Below, one piece after another: positions 1 to 10,583 of a stretch of DNA of 64,000 nucleotides (its first letter is position 1; each line of letters begins with the position of its first letter). Origin of the DNA: Marisediminicola antarctica (GTDB taxonomy: Bacteria > Actinomycetota > Actinomycetes > Actinomycetales > Microbacteriaceae); NCBI RefSeq assembly GCF_009930795.1, contig NZ_CP017146.1, forward strand, positions 620,001 to 684,000, in the 5' to 3' direction. The notes beneath the pieces were generated by a model. The model ran no database searches. It was not told the origin of the DNA and was given only the letters and a program-made list of their open reading frames with translations. Made by a program: the position numbers and the translations under genes.

Positions 1-97
1 TATGGAGGCGGCACTGGTCTACTGGGTGTTCAGTCTGGTGTTGTCGACCGCGCAGTCCCGAATCGAGAAGAGGCTCGACCGCTATGTCGCCCACTGA
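1..97 (+). CDS. Amino-acid ABC transporter permease, C-terminal end only
   Basis: This is the last 31 or so codons of a gene that begins before the window. The visible residues include a hydrophobic stretch ([11 protein letters not shown]) followed by a basic, Arg- and Glu-rich tail ([13 protein letters not shown]) and a stop. That ending is typical of HisM/GlnP-type inner-membrane permeases of polar amino-acid importers. Its stop overlaps the start of the following ATPase gene by 14 bases, which implies translational coupling in one operon. The family is inferred from the tail plus the neighbour; the fragment alone would not be enough. Confidence 0.75.
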   Translation, partial: MEAALVYWVFSLVLSTAQSRIEKRLDRYVAH

Positions 98-884
98 ATC
101 GCCGTCGCGCGCATCCACACCGGGTTCGACCCCGCTGCTCGAGGTGCGCGGGCTCGCCAAGTCGTTCGGCGACCACGAGGTGCTGCGCTCGATCGACTTC
201 ACTCTTGATACCGGCAAGGTGCTCGTGCTGATCGGTCCGTCGGGATCCGGCAAGACGACGGTGCTGCGCTCGCTCAACGGCCTCGAGCAGCCCGACGCCG
301 GAACCGTCTCGGTTGCCGGCGGCGAAGTCGCGATCGACTTCGCCGGGCCGGTGTCGGCGGCGACACGGCTCGCCCTCCGCGACCGCTCCGCGATGGTGTT
401 CCAGCACTACAACCTCTTCCCGCACCTGACGGTGCTGCAGAACGTCACCGAGGGTCCGATCGTGGTGCAGAAGCGGGCGCGGGCGGATGCCGAGGCGGAG
501 GCCATGGCGCTGCTCGAGCGAGTGGGCCTCGCCGACAAGCGCGATGCGTTTCCGTTCGAGTTGTCCGGCGGCCAGCAGCAGCGGGTCGGCATCGTGCGCG
601 CCGTCGCGCTGCGCCCGCAGCTCCTGCTGTTCGACGAGCCCACCTCGTCGCTCGACCCCGAGCTCGTCGGCGAGGTGCTCACCGTCATGAAGGAGCTCGC
701 CGAGGAGGGCTGGACGATGGTGGTCGTGACGCACGAGCTCGTGTTCGCCCGTGAGGTCGCAGACGAGGTGCTCTTCCTCGACGGCGGAGTGATCGTCGAG
801 CGCGGTGCTCCCGAGCGGCTGTTCACGGCACCGACCCAGGAGCGCACAAAGCAGTTCCTCAATCGGTTGCTCTTCCCATTCTGA
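84..884 (+). CDS. Polar amino-acid ABC transporter ATPase (GlnQ/HisP type)
   Basis: This 266-residue protein is the ATP-hydrolysing subunit that would drive the permease ending just upstream. All ABC landmarks are present: Walker [10 protein letters not shown] at residues 51-59, Q-loop near FQHYNLFPH (about 106-114), signature LSGGQQQR at 160-167, Walker B ending FDEP with catalytic Glu185, D-loop SSLD, and switch His217 in VTHE. The short Q-loop-to-signature spacing and the [15 protein letters not shown] segment are characteristic of amino-acid importers. The first 17 residues, rich in Ser, Pro and Thr, precede the ABC core. No solute-binding protein is visible in the window; it should lie upstream. 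The specific amino acid cannot be told from this subunit. Confidence 0.93.
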   Translation: MSPTESPSRASTPGSTPLLEVRGLAKSFGDHEVLRSIDFTLDTGKVLVLIGPSGSGKTTVLRSLNGLEQPDAGTVSVAGGEVAIDFAGPVSAATRLALRDRSAMVFQHYNLFPHLTVLQNVTEGPIVVQKRARADAEAEAMALLERVGLADKRDAFPFELSGGQQQRVGIVRAVALRPQLLLFDEPTSSLDPELVGEVLTVMKELAEEGWTMVVVTHELVFAREVADEVLFLDGGVIVERGAPERLFTAPTQERTKQFLNRLLFPF

Positions 885-895
885 GTCGCGCGAGG

Positions 896-926
896 CGGCC
901 CCGCCGTTCGCGGCGGCTCGGGGCCG
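896..926. terminator. GC-rich hairpin after the ABC operon
   Basis: Perfect 8-bp arms CGGCCCCG (896-903) and CGGGGCCG (919-926) enclose a second nested pair CCGCCG/CGGCGG with a TTCG loop. It starts 12 bases after the ATPase stop and ends 18 bases before the chorismate mutase start. There is no clear U-tract, as is common in high-GC actinobacteria, so termination strength is inferred. Confidence 0.6.
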
Positions 927-943
927 TGCCCTAGATTTGACCC

Positions 944-1270
944 ATGACGGATCCGGGAACCTTCGACAGCGCCGAGAAGCTCCAGAGCCTGCGCCGCAGC
1001 ATCGACAACATCGACGCGGCCCTCGTGCACTTACTCGCGGAGCGGTTCAAGTTCACCCAGGACGTCGGCTGGCTCAAGGCGACCTCCGGGCTGCCAGCAT
1101 CCGACCCCGCCCGCGAAGCGGTGCAGATCGCGAGGCTGCGGGCGCTCGCCGAGGAGTCGCGGCTCGACCCTGCCTTCGCGGAGAAGTTTCTGAACTTCAT
1201 CGTCGCGGAGGTCATCCACCACCACGAGGAGATCGCCGGAACCGGCTCGATCGACACCCACCGCACCTAG
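944..1270 (+). CDS. Monofunctional chorismate mutase (AroQ-type)
   Basis: This 108-residue all-helical protein matches the AroQ fold, which converts chorismate to prephenate, the branch point to phenylalanine and tyrosine. The N-terminal helix carries the family pattern LRRSIDNIDAALVHLLAERF (residues 15-34) with the conserved Arg and Asp. The WLKA lysine follows, and then the DPAREAVQIARLR helix and a closing FLNFIVAEVIHHH helix. The length suits a stand-alone cytoplasmic enzyme and there is no signal peptide. The gene is flanked upstream by the hairpin at 896-926 and downstream by an R1 element, so it looks monocistronic. It converges on purL. Confidence 0.9.
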   Translation: MTDPGTFDSAEKLQSLRRSIDNIDAALVHLLAERFKFTQDVGWLKATSGLPASDPAREAVQIARLRALAEESRLDPAFAEKFLNFIVAEVIHHHEEIAGTGSIDTHRT

Positions 1271-1277
1271 CACGTCT

Positions 1278-1406
1278 CTTTTATTATTCAGGAGTAGTTG
1301 GGTGCTGCGGCAACCGACCCGTGAGGTTAGCCGCAAATGCGGCAGATTCTGACTCAGAATGCCGCAAATGCGGAATGACCGCCCCACCGCTCCTGAATAA
1401 TGAAAG
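1278..1406. repeat. R1 element copy a (129 bp, 1+1 ends)
   Basis: The left end CTTTTATTATTCAGGAG begins at 1278 and the right end CTCCTGAATAATGAAAG closes at 1406, forming inverted ends. The interior is itself an imperfect palindrome built from two CCGCAAATGCGG words either side of GATTCTGACTCAGAAT. It fills nearly all of the gap between convergent chorismate mutase and purL. It has no coding capacity. Confidence 0.85.
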
Positions 1407-1423
1407 TCAACCGGGGGGATTGG

Positions 1424-3736
<2,313 letters not shown>

Positions 3737-3804
3737 GTGGACAGGACTCCTAGATCGGTGGGTGCCGTACCTGCCGATCCTACCGGGGGCACGCCGCGCG
3801 CTAA

Positions 3805-3821
3805 TTTTGATTTACTCAAAA
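3805..3821. promoter_or_regulatory. AT-rich palindrome upstream of the Fur-like gene
   Basis: TTTTGATTTACTCAAAA has perfect 6-bp arms around a 5-bp spacer. It sits 20 bp before the Fur-like start and is followed at once by a second small palindrome, CAAGTGCTTG (3822-3831). An isolated AT-rich palindrome in otherwise GC-rich DNA, in front of a Fur-family gene paired with catalase, suggests an autoregulatory operator. Binding is inferred. Confidence 0.55.
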
Positions 3822-3841
3822 CAAGTGCTTGACTGCCAGAG

Positions 3842-4312
3842 ATGACTTTGGCCCACATTTCCCCCGCTCCTCGGGAGCTGCTGCGGGATGCCGGGCTCAA
3901 GGTCACCGCGCCCCGGCTGGCCGTACTGCTGGCGGTCGAACAGGCACCGCACTCCGACGCCGATGCGCTCTTCGCGGCCGTGCGCCGCGGGCTGCCGGGC
4001 ACCTCGCTGCAGGCCGTGTACGGCGTGCTCGGCGCCCTCACGACCGCGGGCCTCGTGCGGCGCATTGAACCGGCGACGTCGCCCGCGCTGTACGAGCGTC
4101 GGATCGGCGACAACCACCACCACGTCGTCTGCACCTCGTGCAAGGCGGTCGAAGACGTCGACTGCGTGCACGGCGCGGCCCCGTGCCTCACGCCGTCGTC
4201 GAGCCACGGCTTCGTCGTCGAGGCCGCCGAGGTCACCTTCTGGGGCCTGTGCCCGAGGTGCCAGGCGCTTCCGGGGGCTGCGCGCGCAGCATCCGCCCCG
4301 ACCGTGCGGTAG
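3842..4312 (+). CDS. Fur-family transcriptional regulator (peroxide/iron sensing, next to catalase)
   Basis: This 156-residue regulator has a winged-helix N-terminal half (LKVTAPRLAVLLAVEQAPHS, then SLQAVYGVLGALTTAGLVRRIE). Its C-terminal metal-binding half contains HHH at 92-94, CTSC at 97-100 and CPRC at 137-140, so both CxxC pairs of the structural zinc site are kept. Its stop lies 51 bp before the catalase start, in the same direction. The furA-kat arrangement is well known in actinobacteria, where the regulator represses the peroxidase gene and itself until oxidised. Here the enzyme is a monofunctional catalase rather than KatG. A peroxide-sensing role is therefore likely, but sequence alone does not separate PerR-like from iron-sensing behaviour. 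The ribosome-binding site is weak. Confidence 0.88.
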   Translation: MTLAHISPAPRELLRDAGLKVTAPRLAVLLAVEQAPHSDADALFAAVRRGLPGTSLQAVYGVLGALTTAGLVRRIEPATSPALYERRIGDNHHHVVCTSCKAVEDVDCVHGAAPCLTPSSSHGFVVEAAEVTFWGLCPRCQALPGAARAASAPTVR

Positions 4313-4363
4313 CACCGCCCACTCGCTCTTCCACTCTGCCCCACCACCACAGTTAGGACATCC

Positions 4364-5842
4364 ATGTCAGAGGACACCACCGCCCGCGCCACCACCACCC
4401 AGACCGGCACCCCGGTCGCGAGCGACGACCACTCGCTCACGGTCGGCACGAACGGCGTCGCGGCGCTGCACGACCGTTACCTCGTCGAGAAGCTCGCGCA
4501 GTTCAACCGCGAGCGCATCCCGGAGCGAGTCGTGCACGCCAAGGGCGGCGGAGCGTTCGGCCACTTCGTCGTGACCGAGGACGTCTCCCGCTTCACGCGC
4601 GCGGCCTTTCTGCAGCCCGGCACCTCGACCGAGATGCTGCAGCGGTTCTCGAGCGTCGCCGGTGAGCAGGGCAGCCCCGACACCTGGCGTGACGTGCGCG
4701 GCTTCTCGCTGAAGTTCTACACGACCGAGGGCAACTACGACATCGTCGGAAACAACACCCCGGTCTTCTTCATCCGCGACGGCATGAAGTTCCCCGACTT
4801 CATCCGCTCGCAGAAGCGCCTGCCCGGCACGGGCCTGCGCGACGCCGACATGCAGTGGGACTTCTGGTCGCTCTCGCCCGAGTCCTCGCACCAGGTGACC
4901 TACCTCATGGGCGACCGCGGCCTGCCGCGTTCGTGGCGCGAGATGCCCGGCTTCGGATCGCACACCTTCCAGTGGATCAACGCCGAGGGCGAGCGCTTCT
5001 GGGTCAAGTACCACTTCAAGTCCAATCAGGGCAATGTCGAGATGGGTGGGGCCGAGGCCGAGCTCATCGCTGGCGCCGACGCAGACTTCTACCGCCGCGA
5101 CCTGTCCGACGCCATCGAGGCAGGCAACTTCCCCTCGTGGGACATGCACGTGCAGGTCATGCCGTACGAGGAGGCGAAGCACTACCGCTTCAACCCGTTC
5201 GACCTCACCAAGGTCTGGTCGCACTCGGACTACCCGCTGATCAAGGTCGGCACCTACACGCTCGACCGCAACCCGGAGAACTTCTTCGCGCAGATCGAGC
5301 AGGCCGCGTTCTCGCCCGCGAACACCGTGCCCGGCATCGACATCAGCCCCGACAAGATGCTCATGGCCCGCGTGTTCTCCTACCCCGACGCCCAGCGCTA
5401 CCGCGTCGGAGCGAACTACGCCGAGGTGCCGGTCAACGCGCCGATCTCGCCGGTCAACTCGTACGCCCAGGACGGCGCGACGAGGCACGGCTTCAAGCCC
5501 GCCTCCGAGCCGGTTTACGCGCCGAACTCGCGCGGCGGTGCGGTGGCGGATGCTGCGGCAGCGGGAGTCGGATCGTTCGAGAACGACGGTGAGCTCATGC
5601 GCTCCGCCGCGGCGCTGCACGCCGAGGACGACGACTTCGGCCAGGCCGGAACGCTGTACCGCGACGTGTTCGATGCGGAGGCCAAGGCGCGCTTCCTCGA
5701 CACGATCAGCGGAGCGGTCGGCGGAGTCGTCGATGCCGGCATCCGCGAGCGTGCGATCCAGTACTGGACCAACGTCGACGCCGAGCTCGGGCTGAGCCTG
5801 CGGGCCAACCTGACCGCTCCGGTCGCGGTCGACGCCCGGTAG
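4364..5842 (+). CDS. katA: Monofunctional haem catalase (small-subunit type)
   Basis: This 492-residue enzyme dismutates hydrogen peroxide to water and oxygen in the cytoplasm. The active-site histidine segment [14 protein letters not shown] lies near residues 56-70. The distal Asn segment [16 protein letters not shown] follows near 125-140. The proximal haem-binding segment [14 protein letters not shown] lies near 340-355, with the conserved Tyr and Arg. Its length is that of clade 3 small-subunit catalases, with no large C-terminal flavodoxin-like domain. An AGGA ribosome-binding motif precedes the ATG. It follows the Fur-like gene at 51 bp and ends at a strong hairpin, so the two probably form a peroxide-responsive unit. 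Confidence 0.96.
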   Translation: MSEDTTARATTTQTGTPVASDDHSLTVGTNGVAALHDRYLVEKLAQFNRERIPERVVHAKGGGAFGHFVVTEDVSRFTRAAFLQPGTSTEMLQRFSSVAGEQGSPDTWRDVRGFSLKFYTTEGNYDIVGNNTPVFFIRDGMKFPDFIRSQKRLPGTGLRDADMQWDFWSLSPESSHQVTYLMGDRGLPRSWREMPGFGSHTFQWINAEGERFWVKYHFKSNQGNVEMGGAEAELIAGADADFYRRDLSDAIEAGNFPSWDMHVQVMPYEEAKHYRFNPFDLTKVWSHSDYPLIKVGTYTLDRNPENFFAQIEQAAFSPANTVPGIDISPDKMLMARVFSYPDAQRYRVGANYAEVPVNAPISPVNSYAQDGATRHGFKPASEPVYAPNSRGGAVADAAAAGVGSFENDGELMRSAAALHAEDDDFGQAGTLYRDVFDAEAKARFLDTISGAVGGVVDAGIRERAIQYWTNVDAELGLSLRANLTAPVAVDAR

Positions 5843-5856
5843 CGCGCATCCACTGC

Positions 5857-5901
5857 TGAGGGCCCGTCCCCGTCGCGAACCGCGTCGGTGGCGGGCCCTC
5901 A
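5857..5901. terminator. Strong hairpin after catalase
   Basis: Perfect 10-bp arms TGAGGGCCCG (5857-5866) and CGGGCCCTCA (5892-5901) lie 15 bp after the catalase stop. The loop is about 25 bases and no U-tract follows. Confidence 0.65.
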
Positions 5902-5918
5902 GGCATTCTCCCGGTTGA

Positions 5919-5968
5919 CGCGGGTGTTGTTCACTCGCGTGGCTGTAATCGCATGCACGTGAGTGAAC
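5919..5968. repeat. R2 repeat, copy 1
   Basis: An inverted repeat with arms GTTCACTC (5929-5936) and GAGTGAAC (5961-5968), preceded by GCGGGTGTT. The same block, GCGGGTGTTGTTCAC followed by an ATCGCA centre and a mirrored GTGAAC arm, recurs at 42258-42310 upstream of the CopB gene. Both copies sit a short distance upstream of a membrane transporter gene. Confidence 0.6.
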
Positions 5969-6093
5969 GGCGTGCGCGCGAGCGCGGAGCAGCGCAGCGC
6001 AGCGTGGAGCAGCGCAGCGCTAGCCGGCTGCGTAACTGCCCGGCACGTGCGAGAGTGAATAGTGACCAATCCCGCCCTCCCCACCGCCCGATC

Positions 6094-7401
6094 ATGACCG
6101 ACGTTACTGACCTCGCCGCGCTGCAGCGCCGCACGGTGCGCGTGCTTGTTGCCGGTCAGATCCTCGGCGGGCTCGGCATCGGGTCGACCCTCGCGATCGG
6201 TGCGGTGCTCGCCGCGCAGATCTCCGGATCGGATGCCTGGTCGGGCTCAGCCGCGACGCTCTCCACGCTGGGGGCCGCAGCCGCCGCGATCCCCCTCGCT
6301 CGGCTCGCTCAGCGCCTGGGGCGCCGACCGGCCCTCGCCACGGGTGTGCTCGCCGCCGCGGCGGGCGCCATCATCACCGTGATCGCGGCGGGCGTGGAGA
6401 GCTTCCCGCTGCTCCTCGTCGGCTTCGGCCTGCTCGGGGTCGGCACCGCGGTGAACCTGCAGTCCCGGTTCGCGGCGACGGATGTCGCGAGTCCGCAGCG
6501 CCGCGGACGTGACCTCTCCATTGTGGTCTGGTCGACGACGATCGGCGCGGTTCTCGGCCCGAACCTGTTCGGACCGGGGGAGCTCGTCGCCGAGGCGTTC
6601 GGCATGCCGCCGCTCACCGGGTCGTTCGCGATCGCCGTGCTCGCGCAGGTCAGCGCGGCTGTGGTGTACCTCTTTGGGCTTCGTCCCGACCCCTATCTCG
6701 TCAGCCAGGATGCGCAGCGCGCCCAGGACCTCGTCGATTCGGCCGAGGCCGAGCGCAACGGCCCCGCGGAGCCGCACACCGAGTCGCAGACGCGGGACCT
6801 CGCATCCGCCGCCGCCCGCTCCCGCACGCTGCTGGTCTTCGCGATCGGCTCCATCGCGATCAGTCACGCCGTCATGGTCTCTGTCATGGCGATGACGCCG
6901 GTTCACCTGACTCAAATGGGGTCGTCGCTGACCATCGTGGGCCTGACAATCAGCCTGCACATCGCCGGCATGTACGCGCTGTCGCCGCTGTTCGGCTGGC
7001 TCAGCGACCGTGTCGGACGGATCCGCACGATCCTGATGGGGCAGGGGATGTTCGTCGTCGCGCTTGTTCTAGTGGCCCTCGGCGCCGAGAGCCCGACTCT
7101 CGTGACCGTGGGGCTCATCTTCCTGGGCCTCGGCTGGAGTGCCGCGACCGTCTCGGGTTCCGCGTTCGTCGCCGACCTCGTGACAGGTCCGGCCCGCGCG
7201 CGAATCCAGGGCCGCACCGACCTCATCATGAGCCTGTCGGGCGCCGGCGGCGGGGCGCTCGCCGGTCCCGTGCTCGCACTCATCGGATACGCCGGGCTCG
7301 CGTGGGCGGCGGGCGTGCTCGTGCTCATCGTGATTACCGCTGCCAGTATCGTGGCCCGGACGCCGAAGCAGCCCGTGCCGGTCGACCAGCTCGCAGATTA
7401 A
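6094..7401 (+). CDS. Major facilitator superfamily transporter (probable drug/metabolite exporter)
   Basis: This is a 435-residue integral membrane protein with about 12 predicted hydrophobic segments in two halves. They are separated by a central polar loop (about 200-235) rich in Glu, Arg and Thr. The MFS loop 2-3 motif is recognisable as RLAQRLGRRPAL near residue 72, and its second-half counterpart as LFGWLSDRVGRIR. I chose ATG at 6094 because the 47 codons open upstream of it read through low-complexity GCGCAGCG repeats and show no membrane segment. The gene stands alone after the catalase terminator, with the R2 repeat upstream. Substrate cannot be deduced. The general look resembles proton-driven exporters. 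Confidence 0.85.
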   Translation: MTDVTDLAALQRRTVRVLVAGQILGGLGIGSTLAIGAVLAAQISGSDAWSGSAATLSTLGAAAAAIPLARLAQRLGRRPALATGVLAAAAGAIITVIAAGVESFPLLLVGFGLLGVGTAVNLQSRFAATDVASPQRRGRDLSIVVWSTTIGAVLGPNLFGPGELVAEAFGMPPLTGSFAIAVLAQVSAAVVYLFGLRPDPYLVSQDAQRAQDLVDSAEAERNGPAEPHTESQTRDLASAAARSRTLLVFAIGSIAISHAVMVSVMAMTPVHLTQMGSSLTIVGLTISLHIAGMYALSPLFGWLSDRVGRIRTILMGQGMFVVALVLVALGAESPTLVTVGLIFLGLGWSAATVSGSAFVADLVTGPARARIQGRTDLIMSLSGAGGGALAGPVLALIGYAGLAWAAGVLVLIVITAASIVARTPKQPVPVDQLAD

Positions 7402-7407
7402 GTTCTC

Positions 7408-7440
7408 GCGGCAGCGCGGCAGCGCGGCAGCGCGGCAGCC
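7408..7440. repeat. Short GCGGCAGC tandem repeat between convergent genes
   Basis: About four copies of a GCGGCAGC-type unit follow the MFS stop, then two copies of a GTTGCGCGAC word, before the convergent purQ gene. The 103-bp gap contains no other recognisable signal apart from a small CTGCT/AGCAG hairpin near 7474-7489. Confidence 0.6.
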
Positions 7441-7504
7441 GGGTTGCGCGACAGCCGAGTTGCGCGACCCCGCGGCTGCTGCGCTGAGCAGCGGGCGGTG
7501 CGGC

Positions 7505-8200
7505 TCAGACCGCCGCGAGCGCCGCGATCGCCGAGGTGAAGATCGTCAGGCCGTCGGTGCCCGACCGCATTGCGGCATCCGTGTCGGGGCCGAAGCCCTC
7601 CTCGATCGCGTGTTCCGGATGCGGCATGAGGCCCACGACGTTGCCGCGCGCGTTCGTCACGCCGGCGATGTCGTTGATCGAGCCGTTCGGGTTCACCCCG
7701 AGGTAGCGGAAGGCAACCTGGCCCTCACCCTCGAGGCGCGCGATCGTCTCGGCATCCGCGACAAATCCGCCCTCGCCGTTCTTCAGCGGGATCGTGATCT
7801 CGGTACCGGGCGCGTACCCGTTCGTCCACGCTGTGGAGGTGTTCTCCACGCGCAGCTTCTGGTCGCGGCAGATGAACGTGCCGTGGTCATTGCGGATGAG
7901 CCCGCCGTCGAGCAGGTGCGCCTCGGCGAGCATCTGGAATCCATTGCAGATTCCGAGCACCGGCACGCCGCGGTTCGCGGCGGCGATGACCTCCGCCATG
8001 ATCGGCGAGAGACTCGCGATCGCACCCGCGCGCAGATAGTCGCCGTAGCTGAAGCCGCCGGGCAGCACAATCGCGTCGACGCCGCGGAGGTCGTGCTCCC
8101 CGTGCCAGAGGGCCACGGGGGTGGCGCCGGCGAGCCGGACGGCGCGCTGGGCGTCGCGGTCGTCGAGGCTTCCGGGAAAGGTGACGACGCCAATGCGCAT
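7505..8200 (-). CDS. purQ: Phosphoribosylformylglycinamidine synthase, glutaminase subunit PurQ
   Basis: This 231-residue class I glutamine amidotransferase supplies ammonia to PurL. It begins [22 protein letters not shown], and the oxyanion region reads [17 protein letters not shown]. The nucleophile is Cys in [14 protein letters not shown] (about 80-93), and the catalytic His and Glu lie in [14 protein letters not shown] near the C-terminus. Size and motifs are standard. Its ATG overlaps the purS stop as ATGA at 8198-8202, so PurS and PurQ are translationally coupled, which suits the fixed stoichiometry of the complex. It is convergent with the MFS gene. Confidence 0.97.
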   Translation of the reverse strand: MRIGVVTFPGSLDDRDAQRAVRLAGATPVALWHGEHDLRGVDAIVLPGGFSYGDYLRAGAIASLSPIMAEVIAAANRGVPVLGICNGFQMLAEAHLLDGGLIRNDHGTFICRDQKLRVENTSTAWTNGYAPGTEITIPLKNGEGGFVADAETIARLEGEGQVAFRYLGVNPNGSINDIAGVTNARGNVVGLMPHPEHAIEEGFGPDTDAAMRSGTDGLTIFTSAIAALAAV

Positions 8201-8502
8201 CAGGATGCCTCGACGGGCGTTCCCGCGACGAGGGCGCCGTCGGTCTGCGATCCGGATCCGACGAAGTGCACGCTCACGACGTCTTCGATGACGGAGTTGG
8301 AGAGCATCGTCTCGGCGAGCTCGCGCACCTCAGCGAGGGTCGCCTCATCCGCGTCCCCCTCGAAGGCGATCTCGAACCGCTTGCCGAGCCGCACATCGGT
8401 GAAGCGCGACCTGCCGAGACGATGGAGCGCGCCAGCGACGGCCTTGCCCTGAGGATCGAGCAAAACGGCCTTGGGCATGACCTCGACGACGATTGTGGGC
8501 AC
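8200..8502 (-). CDS. purS: Phosphoribosylformylglycinamidine synthase subunit PurS
   Basis: This protein of about 100 residues is the small bridging subunit that couples PurQ glutaminase to PurL. The family pattern is clear: [19 protein letters not shown], then [20 protein letters not shown], and a C-terminal [13 protein letters not shown] place the start at the GTG of 8500-8502. A CTGGAG ribosome-binding site lies six bases before it, and it matches where PurS proteins begin. An upstream ATG at 8520 and a TTG at 8541 are possible but lack a Shine-Dalgarno. The stop overlaps the purQ start. The gene is divergent from the AI-2E-type gene. Confidence 0.93.
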   Translation of the reverse strand: MPTIVVEVMPKAVLLDPQGKAVAGALHRLGRSRFTDVRLGKRFEIAFEGDADEATLAEVRELAETMLSNSVIEDVVSVHFVGSGSQTDGALVAGTPVEAS

Positions 8503-8655
8503 CGATGACTCCAGAGGCATTCGTGGGAATTGGAAAGCCAACTCTACCGCGTCGGCAGTGCCGAATCCGGATACCGTGGGGCCGCTTACCCGGTAGTGCT
8601 GGCCTCAGCGGGTAATGTCGAGACCTGACTGCGAGACCTGACTGAGAGGGGCGAC

Positions 8656-9834
8656 ATGTTCAAAAAATCACGGAGCACCCAGATTGAGGATCCGGCAGAC
8701 GCGGACGCACGCACGAGCATGCCCACGAAGCTCTGGAGCGACTCGCTCGGGCGGTCTGCCATCCGGTCCGCCCAGGTGCTGCTGCTGCTCGCACTGGCCG
8801 TCGCGGCGGTGTACTCCTTCATTCAGCTCAAACTTGTCGTCATCCCAGTGATCATCGCGCTGATCCTCGCGTCGGCGCTGACCCCACTCGTCTCCTTGCT
8901 GGAGAAATGGATGTCGCGCACCCTCGCCGCGATTATCGCGCTGCTGCTCGGTGTCTCGGCGTTCGGCGGCATTGTCACGGTCGCCGTCGTCGGGGTTCAG
9001 TCGCAGTTCGATGAGTTGGTACAGTCCGTCAGCACTGGCATCGACGAGATCATCGCGTTCGTCGAGAACGGGCCGCTGCCGATCAACCAGCAGCAGATCG
9101 ACGACGCCCGCGCGGCGATCATCGACTTCGCGACGAGCAGCCAATTCGGATCGGGGGCCCTCGCCGGGGTCACGACCGTCATCGAGGTCATCACCGGCAT
9201 CGTGCTGGGACTCTTCGTGCTGTTCTTCTTCACCAAAGACGGCCCGATGATCTGGTCGTTCCTGATCAAGCCACTCAGCCCGGTCAAGCATGTCAAGGCC
9301 GACCGCGCTGGCTCGCGGGCGGTCGAGACGCTCGGTGGGTACGTTCGCGGCACCGCCATCGTCGCCTTCGTCGATGCCTTCTTCATCGGGCTCGCGCTCG
9401 TGATCCTGCAGGTGCCGCTCGCGCTGCCGCTTGCCGTCATCGTATTCATCGGCGCGTTCATCCCGATCGTCGGTGCCACGCTCTCGGGTGTGATCGCGGC
9501 GCTCGTCGCGCTCGTGACCGTGGACGTGACCGCCGCGATCTGGGTCCTCGTCGTGGTGATCGCGGTGAACCAGCTCGAGGGCAACCTGCTGCAGCCCGTC
9601 GTGCTCGGCAAGTCGATCAAGCTGTACGCGCTCGTCGTGCTGCTCGCGCTGACCGCCGGAACGATTCTCGGCGGCATCGTCGGCACGCTGCTGTCGGTGC
9701 CGATCGCGGCCGTCACCTGGGCGATCATCAAGTCGTGGAACGAGCCGCTGACGGCCACGGAACTCTCCCACGTCAGGGAGCGCAAGTCCGCGTCTGACGC
9801 GAAACGAGGCTCGCGAGCACTCGACGCGAGGTGA
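8656..9834 (+). CDS. AI-2E family membrane transporter
   Basis: A 392-residue membrane protein of the PF01594 type. An N-terminal pair of hydrophobic helices (VLLLLALAVAAVYSFIQL, then VVIPVIIALILASALTPLV) is followed by a third helix. A long extracytoplasmic segment with DELVQSVSTGIDEI comes next, and then a cluster of C-terminal helices with the family signature GAFIPIVGATLSGVIAALVA and NQLEGNLLQPVVLGKSIKL. Members are annotated as exporters of AI-2 or as sodium/proton antiporters, and the true substrate is often unknown. The C-terminus is basic and Ser-rich. The gene follows a 12-bp direct repeat (GAGACCTGACTG, about 8630-8650) and a GAGAGGGGCGAC ribosome-binding region. Confidence 0.88.
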   Translation: MFKKSRSTQIEDPADADARTSMPTKLWSDSLGRSAIRSAQVLLLLALAVAAVYSFIQLKLVVIPVIIALILASALTPLVSLLEKWMSRTLAAIIALLLGVSAFGGIVTVAVVGVQSQFDELVQSVSTGIDEIIAFVENGPLPINQQQIDDARAAIIDFATSSQFGSGALAGVTTVIEVITGIVLGLFVLFFFTKDGPMIWSFLIKPLSPVKHVKADRAGSRAVETLGGYVRGTAIVAFVDAFFIGLALVILQVPLALPLAVIVFIGAFIPIVGATLSGVIAALVALVTVDVTAAIWVLVVVIAVNQLEGNLLQPVVLGKSIKLYALVVLLALTAGTILGGIVGTLLSVPIAAVTWAIIKSWNEPLTATELSHVRERKSASDAKRGSRALDAR

Positions 9835-9921
9835 GCGCAGCGGGGTAAGTTCCGAGGGGTGAGCGCCGAGGGGTGAGCCGCGCGGGGTGACTCGCTCGGC
9901 GCCCGTCGCAGCCCACCGGCG

Positions 9922-10554
9922 TCAGCCCGGTCGCACCTCGTGATCGGCGCGCGCCGCGGTGTGCTCGATCAGCTGCGCGTTGGCCTCGTCGGGTCCGAGC
10001 GCCCAGGCTGCAGCATCCACCGACGACTTGCCGTACCGCTCGTGTCGCGCGATAAGCCGTTCGATTCGGATGTCGCGCTCGAGTTCCACGAACAGGGTGA
10101 GGTCGAGCAGCGGGGCGACCCTCTGCCAACCGCCCTGATCGAGCAGCAGGTAGCTGCCCTCGACGACGATGACGCGGCGGTCGTGGGCGATCGAGACGGT
10201 GCCGGGGGTGGCCTCCTCGACGTCGCGGTCGAAACCCGGAGCGGTCACCGTGCCCGTGGCGGCGGGCAGTTGCTCAAGCAGTGCCACGAAGCCGTCGACG
10301 TCGAAGGTGTCCGGGGCGCCCATGCGGTCACGCCGGCCGAGCTCGACGAGCCGGGACTGCGGAAGGTGGAATCCGTCCATTGAGACGAGCTGAGCGCTCG
10401 CGGAGAGGGTGTTCAGGCGGGCGACGAGCGCCTCGCCCACGGTCGATTTGCCGGCGCCTGGGGATCCGACGATGCCGACGATGGTGCGCCTGACCGGTCG
10501 GGTCGCGGCAGTGATCATGGCCGCGACCTCGTCAACGCTGCGGAGGATCGCCAT
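9922..10554 (-). CDS. P-loop nucleoside/sugar kinase-like protein
   Basis: A protein of about 210 residues with a phosphoribulokinase/uridine-kinase-type fold. It has a P-loop GSPGAGKS (residues 30-37), a VSMDGFHLPQSRL segment carrying the substrate-side Asp, VIVVEGSYLLL as the Walker B-like strand, and the RLIARHERYGKS lid. Proteins of this type act on small hydroxylated substrates such as nucleosides, fructose or pantothenate, and I cannot tell which applies. I chose the ATG at 10554 because the longer upstream frame adds only 28 Arg-rich residues and the family normally starts near here. It lies 29 bp downstream of the GDSL gene on the same strand, so the three minus-strand genes probably form one operon. 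Confidence 0.8.
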   Translation of the reverse strand: MAILRSVDEVAAMITAATRPVRRTIVGIVGSPGAGKSTVGEALVARLNTLSASAQLVSMDGFHLPQSRLVELGRRDRMGAPDTFDVDGFVALLEQLPAATGTVTAPGFDRDVEEATPGTVSIAHDRRVIVVEGSYLLLDQGGWQRVAPLLDLTLFVELERDIRIERLIARHERYGKSSVDAAAWALGPDEANAQLIEHTAARADHEVRPG

Positions 10555-10583
10555 GGCACCAGTCTGCCGGGTGAGCGCCGCGC

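Noticed and set aside
9922-10554. Naming the P-loop kinase as pantothenate or uridine kinase
   Set aside because: Only the shared fold is visible; substrate-specific residues were not recognised.
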